Positions 22,679 to 30,857 of a stretch of 64,000 bases of DNA are shown piece after piece. The DNA comes from Microbacterium amylolyticum. GTDB taxonomy: Bacteria; Actinomycetota; Actinomycetes; Actinomycetales; Microbacteriaceae. Position 1 is the stretch's first letter. The number at the start of each line of letters is the position of its first letter. Made by a program: the position numbers and the translations under genes. The stretch lies in assembly GCF_011046975.1 (NCBI RefSeq), contig NZ_CP049253.1, forward strand, positions 1,302,001 through 1,366,000. The letters run 5' to 3'. The notes beneath the pieces are model-generated. The model did no database searches and was not told the DNA's origin. It saw nothing but the letters and a program-made list of their open reading frames with translations.

Positions 22679-24016
22679 TTACTCGTCAGGCCAGCCCGAG
22701 TCGATCTGTCGGAGGACGGAATCGAGGTCGGTGCCGCCTACCCACGACCGCATGCCCTCCCAGAACGTTCCGGCGCCAACGGTGCCGGGCATCAGGTCGG
22801 AGCCATCGAAACGGAACACCGTGTCGGGATCCTGCAGCAGTTCAACGGACTGCTCAAGGATCGGGCTCGATGCGAGCGACGGGTCGAGGCCCGAGTTCGC
22901 GCTGACCACGCCGCCGAGGCCGACGCGGGAGTTGGCCCATTCGGGGCTCGAGAGGTATTCCTGAACAGCGATCGTTGCCGGGTTGTCGTTGAACGCACCC
23001 ACCAGCTCACCGCCACCGGTAATCGCCGGGTCGTCGCCCGCGCTCATCGGGGGCTGCATGAACGCCCACACATCGCCGTCCTCGGAAACCTCGCCGCCGG
23101 CGTCAATGATGAAGCCCTCGAGGAACGATGCCTGGTGCGTGAGAACGCAGTCACCGGAGACGAGGGGGTTGGCAACGTCGCCGAACGCCGTGGAATCGAT
23201 CGACTCGACACCGCCGAAGCCCGCGTTGACGCGTTCGGGGTTGAGGAGAATCTCGCCGACGTGCTCGAACGCGCTCTTGATGCTGTCGTCCGTGAAGGGG
23301 ATCTCGCCGACAACCCACTGGTCGTAGACATCCGTTCCGGACTCGCGAAGGACGATGTCCTCGATCCAGTCCGTTCCGGGCCAGCCGGTCGCGGCGTCAG
23401 AGCCGAAGCCCACGCACCAGGCGGGACCGCCCGTGTCGGCGGCGATCTCATCGCTGAGGTCCAACAGCCCATCCCAGTCGTCCGGAATCTCCCAACCGTG
23501 CTCTTGGAAGGCGTCGTTGTTGTACCAGATCCATCCCTTCACGTTGGCCATGAGGGGGGCGCCGTAGAGCTCATCGCCGACGGTGAGGTACGTCGCCCAC
23601 GATTCGTTCCAGTACTCCGCAACGTTCGTCGCGACGGTGTCGGATGCCGGTACCAGGTGTCCGCGTGCGGCGAGGTCCGAGAACAGACCGGGCTGCGGGA
23701 AGAAGGCGAGGTCGGGCGGGTTTCCGCCCTGAGCGCGAATGCCGATCTGCGCCTCGAACTCCTGGGAGCCCTCGTAGACGATGTCGATGCCGCTCTGTTC
23801 TTCCCAGTCCGCCCAGGACTGTTCGAGAAGAGCAGCTTCGGTATCGACAATCGTGCCGTAAATGCGTACCGTTTGGGGGCCATCTCCGGCATCGTCGCCA
23901 CCGGTTCCTCCGGGGCCACCCCCGGTTCCGGGTCCGCTTCCGCAGCTCGCGAGTACGAGGGCTGTTGCGGAGAGCGCTGCTGCTGAGATGAGGGTGCGTG
24001 TGCGTACCGTCTTCAT
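22679..24016 (-). CDS. ABC transporter sugar-binding lipoprotein (AglE-like)
   Basis: The 445-residue extracellular binding protein has a lipobox LVLASC (Cys about 25), a Gly/Asp-rich linker, then a type-1 carbohydrate solute-binding fold. NPPDLAFFPQPG and NVKGWIWYNNDAF are typical of alpha-glucoside binding proteins. It is first in the operon with two permeases and a GH13 glucosidase, which supports maltose, trehalose or sucrose-type alpha-glucosides as substrate. A TGCTAGCA palindrome about 57 bp upstream could be an operator for a LacI-type regulator, but no such gene is nearby. Confidence 0.92.
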   Translation of the reverse strand: MKTVRTRTLISAAALSATALVLASCGSGPGTGGGPGGTGGDDAGDGPQTVRIYGTIVDTEAALLEQSWADWEEQSGIDIVYEGSQEFEAQIGIRAQGGNPPDLAFFPQPGLFSDLAARGHLVPASDTVATNVAEYWNESWATYLTVGDELYGAPLMANVKGWIWYNNDAFQEHGWEIPDDWDGLLDLSDEIAADTGGPAWCVGFGSDAATGWPGTDWIEDIVLRESGTDVYDQWVVGEIPFTDDSIKSAFEHVGEILLNPERVNAGFGGVESIDSTAFGDVANPLVSGDCVLTHQASFLEGFIIDAGGEVSEDGDVWAFMQPPMSAGDDPAITGGGELVGAFNDNPATIAVQEYLSSPEWANSRVGLGGVVSANSGLDPSLASSPILEQSVELLQDPDTVFRFDGSDLMPGTVGAGTFWEGMRSWVGGTDLDSVLRQIDSGWPDE

Positions 24017-24159
24017 TTTTCGCTCCGGTCGACATTGACATCAGTGTTGCAGACGGCCGTCGGTGGCCGTCGTGCTAGCAAACCTATGGCGCGGCGGGGA
24101 CGGCACGCAATGGCACTCGCCGACCGTTACCCGTCTGTCACGATCGGTGCCGGAAACGC

Positions 24160-24198
24160 CGCAGGGCCCCGGAAGCGTGAAGCTTCCGGGGCCCTGCG
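24160..24198 (-). terminator. Terminator after rplL
   Basis: A 17-bp perfect stem (CGCAGGGCCCCGGAAGC and complement) with the loop GTGAA, 15 nt beyond the rplL stop. Confidence 0.8.
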
Positions 24199-24213
24199 AA
24201 AGAAGTGGTCGAA

Positions 24214-24597
24214 TTACTTGACCGTGACCGAGGCGCCAGCGGCCTCGAGCTTCTCCTTGGCGTCGTTCGCAGCGTCCTTAGCAACGCCCTCGAGGACAGC
24301 CTTGGGGGCGCCGTCAACGAGGCCCTTTGCTTCGCCGAGACCGAGCGAGGTGAGCTCGCGGACAGCCTTGATGACCTGGATCTTCTTGTCGCCGGCACCC
24401 TCGAGGATGACGTCGAACTCGCTCTGCTCCTCGGCAGCCTCAGCTGCAGCGGCGGGTGCGCCAGCAACTGCGACAGCGGCGGGGGCAGCAGCCGTAACGT
24501 CGAACTTCTCCTCGAATGCCTTCACGAACTCGCTGAGCTCGATGAGCGTGAGCTCCTCGAACGCGCTGAGCAGCTCTTCGGTGCTGAGCTTCGCCAT
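24214..24597 (-). CDS. rplL: 50S ribosomal protein L7/L12
   Basis: The 127-residue acidic stalk protein has an N-terminal dimerisation helix region ([20 protein letters not shown]), an Ala-rich hinge and the C-terminal domain for translation factor binding ([18 protein letters not shown], here [14 protein letters not shown] and [13 protein letters not shown]). It follows rplJ by 60 nt as usual. L7/L12 dimers bind L10 to form the ribosomal stalk. Confidence 0.98.
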   Translation of the reverse strand: MAKLSTEELLSAFEELTLIELSEFVKAFEEKFDVTAAAPAAVAVAGAPAAAAEAAEEQSEFDVILEGAGDKKIQVIKAVRELTSLGLGEAKGLVDGAPKAVLEGVAKDAANDAKEKLEAAGASVTVK

Positions 24598-24657
24598 GAT
24601 GTATCTCCTGTTTGTGTGAGAGGTATGTAGGTAAGTGGGGTGTGTGAACGTCGGCCG

Positions 24658-25173
24658 TTAGGCCGCGTTCTCCTGCTTCTCGCGCAGTGCCTCGACCGTG
24701 CGAACGGTCTTCGAGGGCAGCGCCTGGAAGACGGCTGCGGCCTTCGACATCGAGGCCTTCATCATGCCGGCGACCTTGGAGAGGAGAACCTCACGGCTCT
24801 CGAGGTCGGCAAGCTTGTTGACTTCCTCAGCCGAGAGCGGGGCACCATCGAAGTACCCGCCCTTGATCACGAGAAGAGGGTGTGCCTTGGCGAAGGTACG
24901 CAGACCCTTGGCAACAGCGACGGGGTCGCCGTGCACAAAAGCAACCGCCGAGGGACCCTTGAGGTCCTCGTCGAATGCTGCGATTCCCGCGTTGTTCGCG
25001 GCAATCTTGGTCAGCGTGTTCTTCACCACGGCGTATTCCGCGTCCTGACGAATGCTGTCGCGGAGCTCCTTGAGCTCAGCAACCGTCAGACCGCGGTACT
25101 CGGTGAGCAGAACGGCGGTCGAGCTCTCGAACTTGCCTTCGAGCTCGGCGACCGATGCTTCCTTCAGCGCCAT
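24658..25173 (-). CDS. rplJ: 50S ribosomal protein L10
   Basis: The 171-residue protein anchors L7/L12 dimers to 23S rRNA and represses its own operon. TEYRGLTVAELKELR and VVKNTLTKIA are the rRNA-binding signatures. The start is the ATG with AAGGAG upstream; an in-frame GTG two codons earlier is not used. In most actinobacteria rplJL follow rplKA closely, but here they lie about 13.5 kb away with an accessory block between. Confidence 0.98.
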   Translation of the reverse strand: MALKEASVAELEGKFESSTAVLLTEYRGLTVAELKELRDSIRQDAEYAVVKNTLTKIAANNAGIAAFDEDLKGPSAVAFVHGDPVAVAKGLRTFAKAHPLLVIKGGYFDGAPLSAEEVNKLADLESREVLLSKVAGMMKASMSKAAAVFQALPSKTVRTVEALREKQENAA

Positions 25174-25179
25174 GGCCAC

Positions 25180-25385
25180 TCCTTGTAACGTACGAGGCGC
25201 CCCACGGTGGTGAGGTGCCAGCCGGATCCCGCCCTACACACAAAAAAGCTCCGGCGCGAGGCGCACGGAGCTCGATTCCCGAAACGGGAAAGATTCAGTA
25301 CACCTGCGCGGGCCCCTGCATGAGCAGTGCTTCGATCGATCTGTGCTGGGCACATCACGACGACCGGCGGTCTTCGGCTTCGTCC
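25180..25385 (-). promoter_or_regulatory. L10-type leader with internal attenuator
   Basis: About 200 nt separate the probable promoter from rplJ. The leader contains an intrinsic terminator at 25242-25272: stem AGCTCCG/CGGAGCT around a GC-rich loop followed by TTTTTT, about 70 nt before the rplJ start. The upstream half can fold into several stems. This is consistent with autoregulation of rplJ-rplL by the L10 complex through attenuation. The exact fold was not computed. Confidence 0.75.
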
Positions 25386-25414
25386 AATATAGGACACTTC
25401 CGCTCGGACAACTA
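25386..25414 (-). promoter_or_regulatory. Possible rplJ promoter
   Basis: On the minus strand TATATT (25391-25386) is a good -10, with TAGTTG at a 17-bp spacing as a weak -35. It is placed just upstream of the leader. Confidence 0.4.
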
Positions 25415-25620
25415 ATCGGCCCGGCAAATCCCCAGGGAAGCACGCGTGGGCGGCCTCCCGATTCCCTAACGAAGGAAAAACCGTGCCGTGCGCGCCGAAT
25501 TCGCCACGCAGAAGGCCAGTCAGCGCGTTTCTTCCTTCGTTCGGCATCGGCGGCCACCCTGCTCAGGCGGGCCCGCGGCGTCGAACGCGGATCAGCGGTC
25601 CGGGGCCGAACACACGAAAG

Positions 25621-25638
25621 ACCAGCGCGGTGGCTGGT
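25621..25638 (-). terminator. Short stem-loop after MDR gene
   Basis: ACCAGC and GCTGGT around six bases, followed on the minus strand by CTTTCG, directly after the stop of the oxidoreductase gene. The rest of 25415-25620 shows no gene I can support. Confidence 0.45.
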
Positions 25639-25640
25639 GT

Positions 25641-26663
25641 TTAGGCCGGCTCCGCCATGCTGAGCACGAGCTTTCCACGTGTGTGTCCCTCCTCGAGAAC
25701 CGCGTGGGCCCGCCGCGCGTCGGCGAGAGGGAACACCTGAGAGACGTTGATTCGCACGTTCCCCTCCGCGAGCAGACGTCCGATGGTCGCGAGCGTCTGC
25801 CCGTCGGGGATGACCTTCATGCTGGTGGCCCGGACGCGCGCCTCGGCCGCTTCGGCCGCATACTCGGGCCAGGATCCCGTCGGCACCTGAACGAGAAGAC
25901 CGCCCTGACGCAACACCTGCAGCGACCGTGAGCCGGTGCGCTCCGTGACGTTTCCGACGAGGTCGATCACGATGTCGACGGTGCCAATGACCTCTTCAAA
26001 GCGCGTGGTGGAGTAGTCGATAACGACATCGGCGCCGAGTTCCCGCAGCCAGGAGACATTGGCTCCGGAAGCGGTTGCCGTCACATGCGCGCCCATGTGA
26101 CGCGCAAACTGCACGGCAAGGTGGCCGACGCCACCAGCGCCGGCGTGAACGAGAATGCGTGATCCCTGGTGCGCCAGGGCGATGTCGACAACGGCCTGCC
26201 ACGCGGTCAGGGCGGCAAGCGGAACCGCCGCGGCATCCGTGTCGCTCATGCTGTCGGGAATCACGGCCAACGACGACGTCGATGCGATCGCGTATTCCGC
26301 GTAGGAACCGGGAGTTCGCGGGTACGCCACCATGCCGAACACCCGCGTTCCGACGGGAAGCGGGTGCAGTTCGTACGGGGTCTTCACCACAACGCCGGCA
26401 ACATCGAAGCCCAGCGTTCCCGGCAACGCGGACAGGTGGGCAGAGACCCCGCGGCCAGCTCGGGTTTTGGCATCGATGGGGTTGATACCGGCTGCCGTGA
26501 CGCGAATGAGCACCTCGTCCATGACGGGAACCGGAACAGGGACGGTGGCGATGCGCATCACGGACGCCGCGCCGGGTTCGTCGAAGACGACGGCCCGCAT
26601 CGTGGGGGGAATGGACTGACCCTCGTCGCGACTCTCATCGAGGCGGTGTGGTCGAACTCTCAT
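25641..26663 (-). CDS. MDR-family NADPH-dependent oxidoreductase (quinone reductase type)
   Basis: The 340-residue zinc-free medium-chain dehydrogenase has a GroES-like N-terminal part (GINPIDAKTRAGRG) and a Rossmann domain with HAGAGGVGHLAVQFA. Lack of the catalytic zinc cysteines places it with quinone oxidoreductases or enoyl reductases. I chose the ATG at 26663 because GGAGGG lies seven bases upstream; the ATG of MRAVVFDEPG (26600) has no such site, so the family-like part begins after a 21-residue extension. It faces the same way as the MarR/MFS pair but has its own gap of 86 nt. Confidence 0.85.
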   Translation of the reverse strand: MRVRPHRLDESRDEGQSIPPTMRAVVFDEPGAASVMRIATVPVPVPVMDEVLIRVTAAGINPIDAKTRAGRGVSAHLSALPGTLGFDVAGVVVKTPYELHPLPVGTRVFGMVAYPRTPGSYAEYAIASTSSLAVIPDSMSDTDAAAVPLAALTAWQAVVDIALAHQGSRILVHAGAGGVGHLAVQFARHMGAHVTATASGANVSWLRELGADVVIDYSTTRFEEVIGTVDIVIDLVGNVTERTGSRSLQVLRQGGLLVQVPTGSWPEYAAEAAEARVRATSMKVIPDGQTLATIGRLLAEGNVRINVSQVFPLADARRAHAVLEEGHTRGKLVLSMAEPA

Positions 26664-26749
26664 CGTGTCCCTCCGGTGCGACGCGCTGGCGGTGATCACG
26701 TCTCATCCAATCGGGCGCTGGTTACGCCCGCGAATCGGCGATGAGTCGG

Positions 26750-27232
26750 TCAGGCGTCAGATTTCTCAGCAGGAGGAATGCGCGCCGTGAGCCGGTGGAG
26801 AAGATCTCCGAGGCGCTCGATGTCGTCGATCGACCACTCACGCATGATCGTGGTGAGCGTGTGTTCCTGGGCTCCCCGCGCCGCTTCAAGGCGCTGCCGC
26901 CCGTTCTCGGTGGGTTCGATCACGGAAGACCTGCCGTCGTTCGGGTCGGGAGATCGGGCGACAAGCGCGAGGTCTTCCAGCTCGCGCACCATCCGGCTGA
27001 CCTGCCCCTTGTCGATGGAGAGGGACGCGGCGAGCTCTTTTGCCGTGATGGGAGCGCGGCGGGCGATCACGCTGAACAGCTTGTATGTTCCCGGCAGCAT
27101 GCCCGCGTGCAGGCGATCAGCGTTTTCCGCCAGAACGCGACGGAACTGCGCGAAAACGTCACCGAGTCCGGCTTCGACGGACTTCACAGCAGTGAGGAAC
27201 GCGGCGTCGGCGTCGCTGGTGTCGGAGGTCAT
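26750..27232 (-). CDS. MarR-family transcriptional regulator
   Basis: The 160-residue protein has a winged helix-turn-helix (TAKELAASLSIDKGQVSRMVRELEDLALV, split here: recognition helix DKGQVSRMVREL) and the wing DPNDGRSSVIEPT. MarR proteins are ligand-responsive repressors of efflux genes. It overlaps the end of the MFS transporter gene by 4 nt and is its probable regulator. Two inverted repeats upstream of the transporter are candidate sites. Confidence 0.9.
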   Translation of the reverse strand: MTSDTSDADAAFLTAVKSVEAGLGDVFAQFRRVLAENADRLHAGMLPGTYKLFSVIARRAPITAKELAASLSIDKGQVSRMVRELEDLALVARSPDPNDGRSSVIEPTENGRQRLEAARGAQEHTLTTIMREWSIDDIERLGDLLHRLTARIPPAEKSDA

Positions 27233-28929
27233 CTCTCGCCTTTTCGTCCCGGTTCGTGACTGATCACTCCATCCTCGCGGATCGTTGTGATGGATCCGGA
27301 CGACATGAGCGCGGTGTTGGCAGATTCTTCAGCCATTGCGGCCGCTTCTGCCTGTTCACGCTGGTGCTGCAGCCGCTCGATCGTTGTGCGCGTTGCCAGC
27401 GGAGCATTCGGCAGGAAGCAGATGGCGACGAGGCTGAGCACGGCAAGCGGAACCCCGACGAGGAAGGCGTGAGAGATCGCCTGCGCGGAGACCTGCTCGA
27501 TGATGACGGCGATGGTCTGCGGCATGTCCCGCGTGGTGGGCAGCGCGCCGGACTGGAGTTGTTCGGCGATGACCGCCCCCTCCGCACCGAGCGTGGAAAC
27601 GGCCCGAGCGATCTCGGCCATTCGGTCGGTGATCTGCTGGGTCATGCTTGCGGCCAGAACGGAACCCATGATCGCCACCCCGGCGGTGCCTCCAACGGAT
27701 CGGAAGAAGTTCACGCCCGAGCTGGCGACGCCGATCTGCGCGGGGTTGGCCGAGTTCTGCACGACGAGGACGAGGTTCTGCATCGTCATGCCTGTTCCGG
27801 AGCCCAGGAGGAACATGTACACGCCGACAAGGACAAGGGAGGTGTCGTATTCCAGCGTGGACAGCAGGGTGGTTCCGGCGATCATCAGGGCCGCGCCGAC
27901 AACGAGGAAGCTCTTCCACTTGCCGGAACGTGTGACGAGCTGGCCGATGATCGCCGAGGCGCCGAGCATGCCGGCCGCCATGGGAATCGTCAGCAGCCCC
28001 GCTTCCGTTGGCCCGTAGCCGCGGGAGACCTGCATGTACTGGCCGAGGTACACGGCCGTGCCGAACATCGAGACGCCGATCGAAATCGATGCAAGAACCG
28101 CGAGGGAGAACGTGCGGTCCCGGAAGAGCGACAGCGGGATTAGCGGCTCGCGCACTCGGCTTTCGACAAGGATGAAGGCTACCGTCGCGATTGCCGCCCC
28201 ACCCACCATGACCAACGTCTCCCAGCTGATCCAGCCGTACGTGGACACATTCGAGATCCACACGAGGAGCGTTCCGGCCCCGGCTGACAGCAGAACGATC
28301 CCGAGATAGTCGATCGTGACGCGTTCTCGCGGGATCTGGGAGATACGCAGCGTGCGGACGATAACGATGAACGCGATGATCCCCAGCGGAACGCCAACGT
28401 AGAAGTTCCAGCGCCACCCGATTGTGTCGGTGATGACCCCGCCAAGGATCGGTCCGCCGACGGTTCCGAGAGCCATCACCCCGGCGAACAGGCCCATGTA
28501 CCGCCCGCGCTCGCGAGGGCTGATGATGTCGGCCATGAGGATCTGGCTGAGCGCCTGGAGGCCACCGCCGCCGATGCCCTGAAGGGCGCGGAAGAAGATG
28601 AGCATTTCGGCGCTCTGCGACATTCCCGCACCGGCGGAGGCGAGAACGAACAGCACCAGGGCCGTGAGCATGAGGGTCTTGCGGCTCACGAGGTCAGCGA
28701 GCTTGCCCCAGATCGGCGTGGAAATAGCCGTTGTGAGGAGGGTCATGGTGACGACCCAGGTGTAGGAGGCCTGGGTGCCGCCGAGCTCGGGAACGATGAT
28801 CGGAAGCGATGTGCCGACGACGGTCATCGACATCATCGAGCAAAACATCGCCAGAAGAAGGCCGGACAGGGCGGTGAGAACCTGGCGCCTCGACATGCTG
28901 GACGAGACGGTTGTGGTGGGTGATGCCAC
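27229..28929 (-). CDS. DHA2-family MFS multidrug efflux transporter
   Basis: The 566-residue protein has about 14 hydrophobic segments and the EmrB/QacA signatures: motif A as GKLADLVSRKTLM and motif C as GVMALGTVGGPILGGVITD. It exports drugs or other toxic compounds using the proton gradient. The start is a GTG with AAAGGACACC upstream. The C-terminal tail of about 60 residues is polar and cytoplasmic. It forms a two-gene operon with the MarR-type regulator. Confidence 0.92.
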   Translation of the reverse strand: MASPTTTVSSSMSRRQVLTALSGLLLAMFCSMMSMTVVGTSLPIIVPELGGTQASYTWVVTMTLLTTAISTPIWGKLADLVSRKTLMLTALVLFVLASAGAGMSQSAEMLIFFRALQGIGGGGLQALSQILMADIISPRERGRYMGLFAGVMALGTVGGPILGGVITDTIGWRWNFYVGVPLGIIAFIVIVRTLRISQIPRERVTIDYLGIVLLSAGAGTLLVWISNVSTYGWISWETLVMVGGAAIATVAFILVESRVREPLIPLSLFRDRTFSLAVLASISIGVSMFGTAVYLGQYMQVSRGYGPTEAGLLTIPMAAGMLGASAIIGQLVTRSGKWKSFLVVGAALMIAGTTLLSTLEYDTSLVLVGVYMFLLGSGTGMTMQNLVLVVQNSANPAQIGVASSGVNFFRSVGGTAGVAIMGSVLAASMTQQITDRMAEIARAVSTLGAEGAVIAEQLQSGALPTTRDMPQTIAVIIEQVSAQAISHAFLVGVPLAVLSLVAICFLPNAPLATRTTIERLQHQREQAEAAAMAEESANTALMSSGSITTIREDGVISHEPGRKGER

Positions 28930-28966
28930 GGGTGTCCTTTCTGCGAGTCCGCGACAGGCGCTGACA

Positions 28967-29014
28967 GTTGACGTTTGTCAACCATATGCGAGTAGTTGAT
29001 TTTTCGCAACTACT
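28967..29014. promoter_or_regulatory. Two inverted repeats upstream of the MFS-MarR operon
   Basis: Site 1 (28967-28982) is GTTGACGTTTGTCAAC with 6-bp arms. Site 2 (28991-29014) has 8-bp arms AGTAGTTG and CAACTACT with an 8-bp spacer. Their centres are 28 bp apart and both share a GTTG/CAAC core. They are likely operators for the MarR protein encoded in the operon, and could also affect the divergent YqaJ gene. Confidence 0.65.
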
Positions 29015-29095
29015 TTTCCCTGTGCGCTGCCCGTTATCCCTCCGTTCGCGCGCCGTCACCGTCATCACAGGCAAGATCCGGCTATCGTCTGAGAG

Positions 29096-29776
29096 ATGCT
29101 CACGCCAGAACTCGAATCCCGAATCGTTGCTGATTCGCGCGACCGAGTGGCGTGGCTCAAAGCCCGGTCGCAGGGCATCACGGCAACCGACGTTGCCAAT
29201 CTCTCAACCCCCGCATCGATCCTTCGCGCGGCACAGCAAAAGCTCCGCCCGTCGAGCTTCTCGGGCAATGCCTACACCGACCACGGACGGCGCCGTGAGC
29301 CGGAAATCGCCGCATGGGTCGAGCGTGAGCACGGCATTCTGCCCTCAACGGCGCTGTTCCGCTCCGAAATCGAGCGGCGCCACCTCGCCACCCCCGACGG
29401 CATTGCACAGGACGCCAACGGTCGGGTGGTTCTGGCCGAGATCAAGACCACCAACAAGTCGTGGCGAACGATCCCGCGCAGTTATCTGCGCCAAGTGTGG
29501 TGGCAGCAGCACGTGCTCGGCGCCGAACGCACCCTGTTCGTCTGGGAAGAGCACCGGAACTTCCGGCCGCTCAGCGACGAACCGATGATTCGGTGGATCG
29601 ACCGCGACGACGCCGAAATCCACAAGCTCGTCACGATGGCGACAAATCTGATCGACGAGCTCTACCAGCTGACGACCGGGCAAAAGGTTCCGCAGGGCGA
29701 TCTGACGCCCCGCGAACAAGCGATGCTCAGGGCCGCAACGAACGACGCCTACCGCGCACTCGCCCTCACCGACTAA
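29096..29776 (+). CDS. YqaJ-type viral-recombinase-like exonuclease
   Basis: The 226-residue protein has the lambda-exonuclease/YqaJ nuclease core: a GRRREPEIAAWVE helix with Glu, then ATPDGIAQD with the catalytic Asp, then VVLAEIKTT with the Glu-x-Lys pair. Such enzymes resect double-strand ends with a single-strand annealing partner. There is no recT-like gene or phage gene nearby, so it may be a domesticated remnant or a repair gene. It is divergent from the MFS gene, and no regulatory link beyond the shared gap is seen. Confidence 0.82.
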   Translation: MLTPELESRIVADSRDRVAWLKARSQGITATDVANLSTPASILRAAQQKLRPSSFSGNAYTDHGRRREPEIAAWVEREHGILPSTALFRSEIERRHLATPDGIAQDANGRVVLAEIKTTNKSWRTIPRSYLRQVWWQQHVLGAERTLFVWEEHRNFRPLSDEPMIRWIDRDDAEIHKLVTMATNLIDELYQLTTGQKVPQGDLTPREQAMLRAATNDAYRALALTD

Positions 29777-29857
29777 CCTCCGGGCTGACGTCATGGACGC
29801 CGGAGCAGACATCCCCCGCTGGATCGATTCTCTCCCGCCATGACGAAAGGCAGGCCG

Positions 29858-30315
29858 ATGATCATTCCGGATTTCACCGCCGATGCGCGTTCGCTCCTCC
29901 CCGAACTCATCGCGCTCCGTCGCGCACTTCACGCGGGCCCCGAGATCGGGCTCGTTCTGCCGCGCACACAACGGCGGGTCCCCGCGGCTCTCGAGGGGCT
30001 CCCGCTCGAGATCACCACCGGCACGCGCACCACGTCGGTCGTCGCCGTTCTGCGCGGAACGCTCCCCGGCCCGGTCGTCCTGCTGCGCGGGGACATGGAT
30101 GGCCTGCCCCTCGTCGAAGAGACGGATCTCGACGAACGGCAATATGCACGCGTGCGGCCACGATCTGCACACGGCCGGCCTCGTTGGCGCGGCGAAGCTG
30201 CTCAGCGCACGACGCGAAGACCTTCACGGATCGGTGATCTTCATGTTCCAGCCGGGTGAAGAGGGACACGGCGCGGTCAACGTCATTCCGGAAAGCGTCG
30301 AGCTGACGCCCTTCC
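29858..30315 (+). pseudogene. M20 amidohydrolase remnant (hippurate hydrolase type)
   Basis: A start with AAAGGCAGG at 29846 opens [19 protein letters not shown] and [17 protein letters not shown], typical of M20 carboxypeptidase/amidohydrolases. Near 30140 the frame shifts, and [18 protein letters not shown] continues in another frame. After [12 protein letters not shown] the sequence jumps directly to [11 protein letters not shown], which in the family lies about 120 residues later, after the dimerisation domain. The reading then ends against a transporter remnant on the other strand. Frameshift, internal deletion and 3' loss leave no active enzyme. Confidence 0.85.
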
Positions 30316-30690
30316 CCTCAGCGGACGTTCACGCGGATCGGCAGCATCATGAGGGTGGTGGCCGTGTTGCTGACCCACATCGACAGAAACGCCGTTGCGA
30401 TCATGACGCCGAGGATCAGCTGCCGTGGCTTGGTGCCAATGGACCGCATGACGATGAGGGCGATGCGCTCGTGCAGGTTCCACTTCTGCATCGCGATGGC
30501 GATCATAAAGCCGCCGAGGAACAGGAAGACCGTCGGCGGGGATCAACAGATAGACCATGATGGCGAGCACGGGCCTCAGCGCCCGGCCGGCCCACAGGCG
30601 CAGTTGTGGGAGATGTTTTTCGGGAGCGCCCGGACGCGGACCGGCATTGCCGCGGGCGGCGAGCGCTGTCGTGCTCAGCGAGGATGTCAT
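30316..30690 (-). pseudogene. DASS (SLC13-type) transporter remnant
   Basis: On the minus strand, an N-terminal piece (MMTSSLSTTALAARG up to [15 protein letters not shown]) is followed after a frame change near 30540 by [19 protein letters not shown] and [13 protein letters not shown] sequence ending [14 protein letters not shown]. These are signatures of divalent anion:sodium symporters for dicarboxylates. About 60 family residues between the two pieces are missing, and everything after the SNT motif is lost at the junction with the M20 remnant, near 30315-30335. Confidence 0.82.
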
Positions 30691-30803
30691 CATTGACCTC
30701 TCGTAAGAGTTGGTGCGGAATCGCTGTGCGAGCATGACACGATCGGCGCCCGTGGCCTCGGTTATGTAACTAACGGTCGCAGGCCGGGAAACCACCGGCA
30801 CAA

Positions 30804-30849
30804 CACAGCGGTGCCCCGCCCTTCTCCGGAAGGGCGGGGCACCGCTGTG
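30804..30849. terminator. 21-bp perfect stem-loop after GH43 gene
   Basis: The arms 30804-30824 and 30829-30849 are exact complements (GTGCCCCGCCCTTC inside one arm) with the loop TCCG. It lies 9 nt beyond the stop of the giant gene. The tail lacks a run of T, but the stem is very stable. Confidence 0.8.
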
Positions 30850-30857
30850 AGTGAGCC

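Noticed and set aside
29096..29776. Prophage region
   Set aside because: Only a YqaJ-type nuclease is present; no integrase, capsid or lysis genes flank it.
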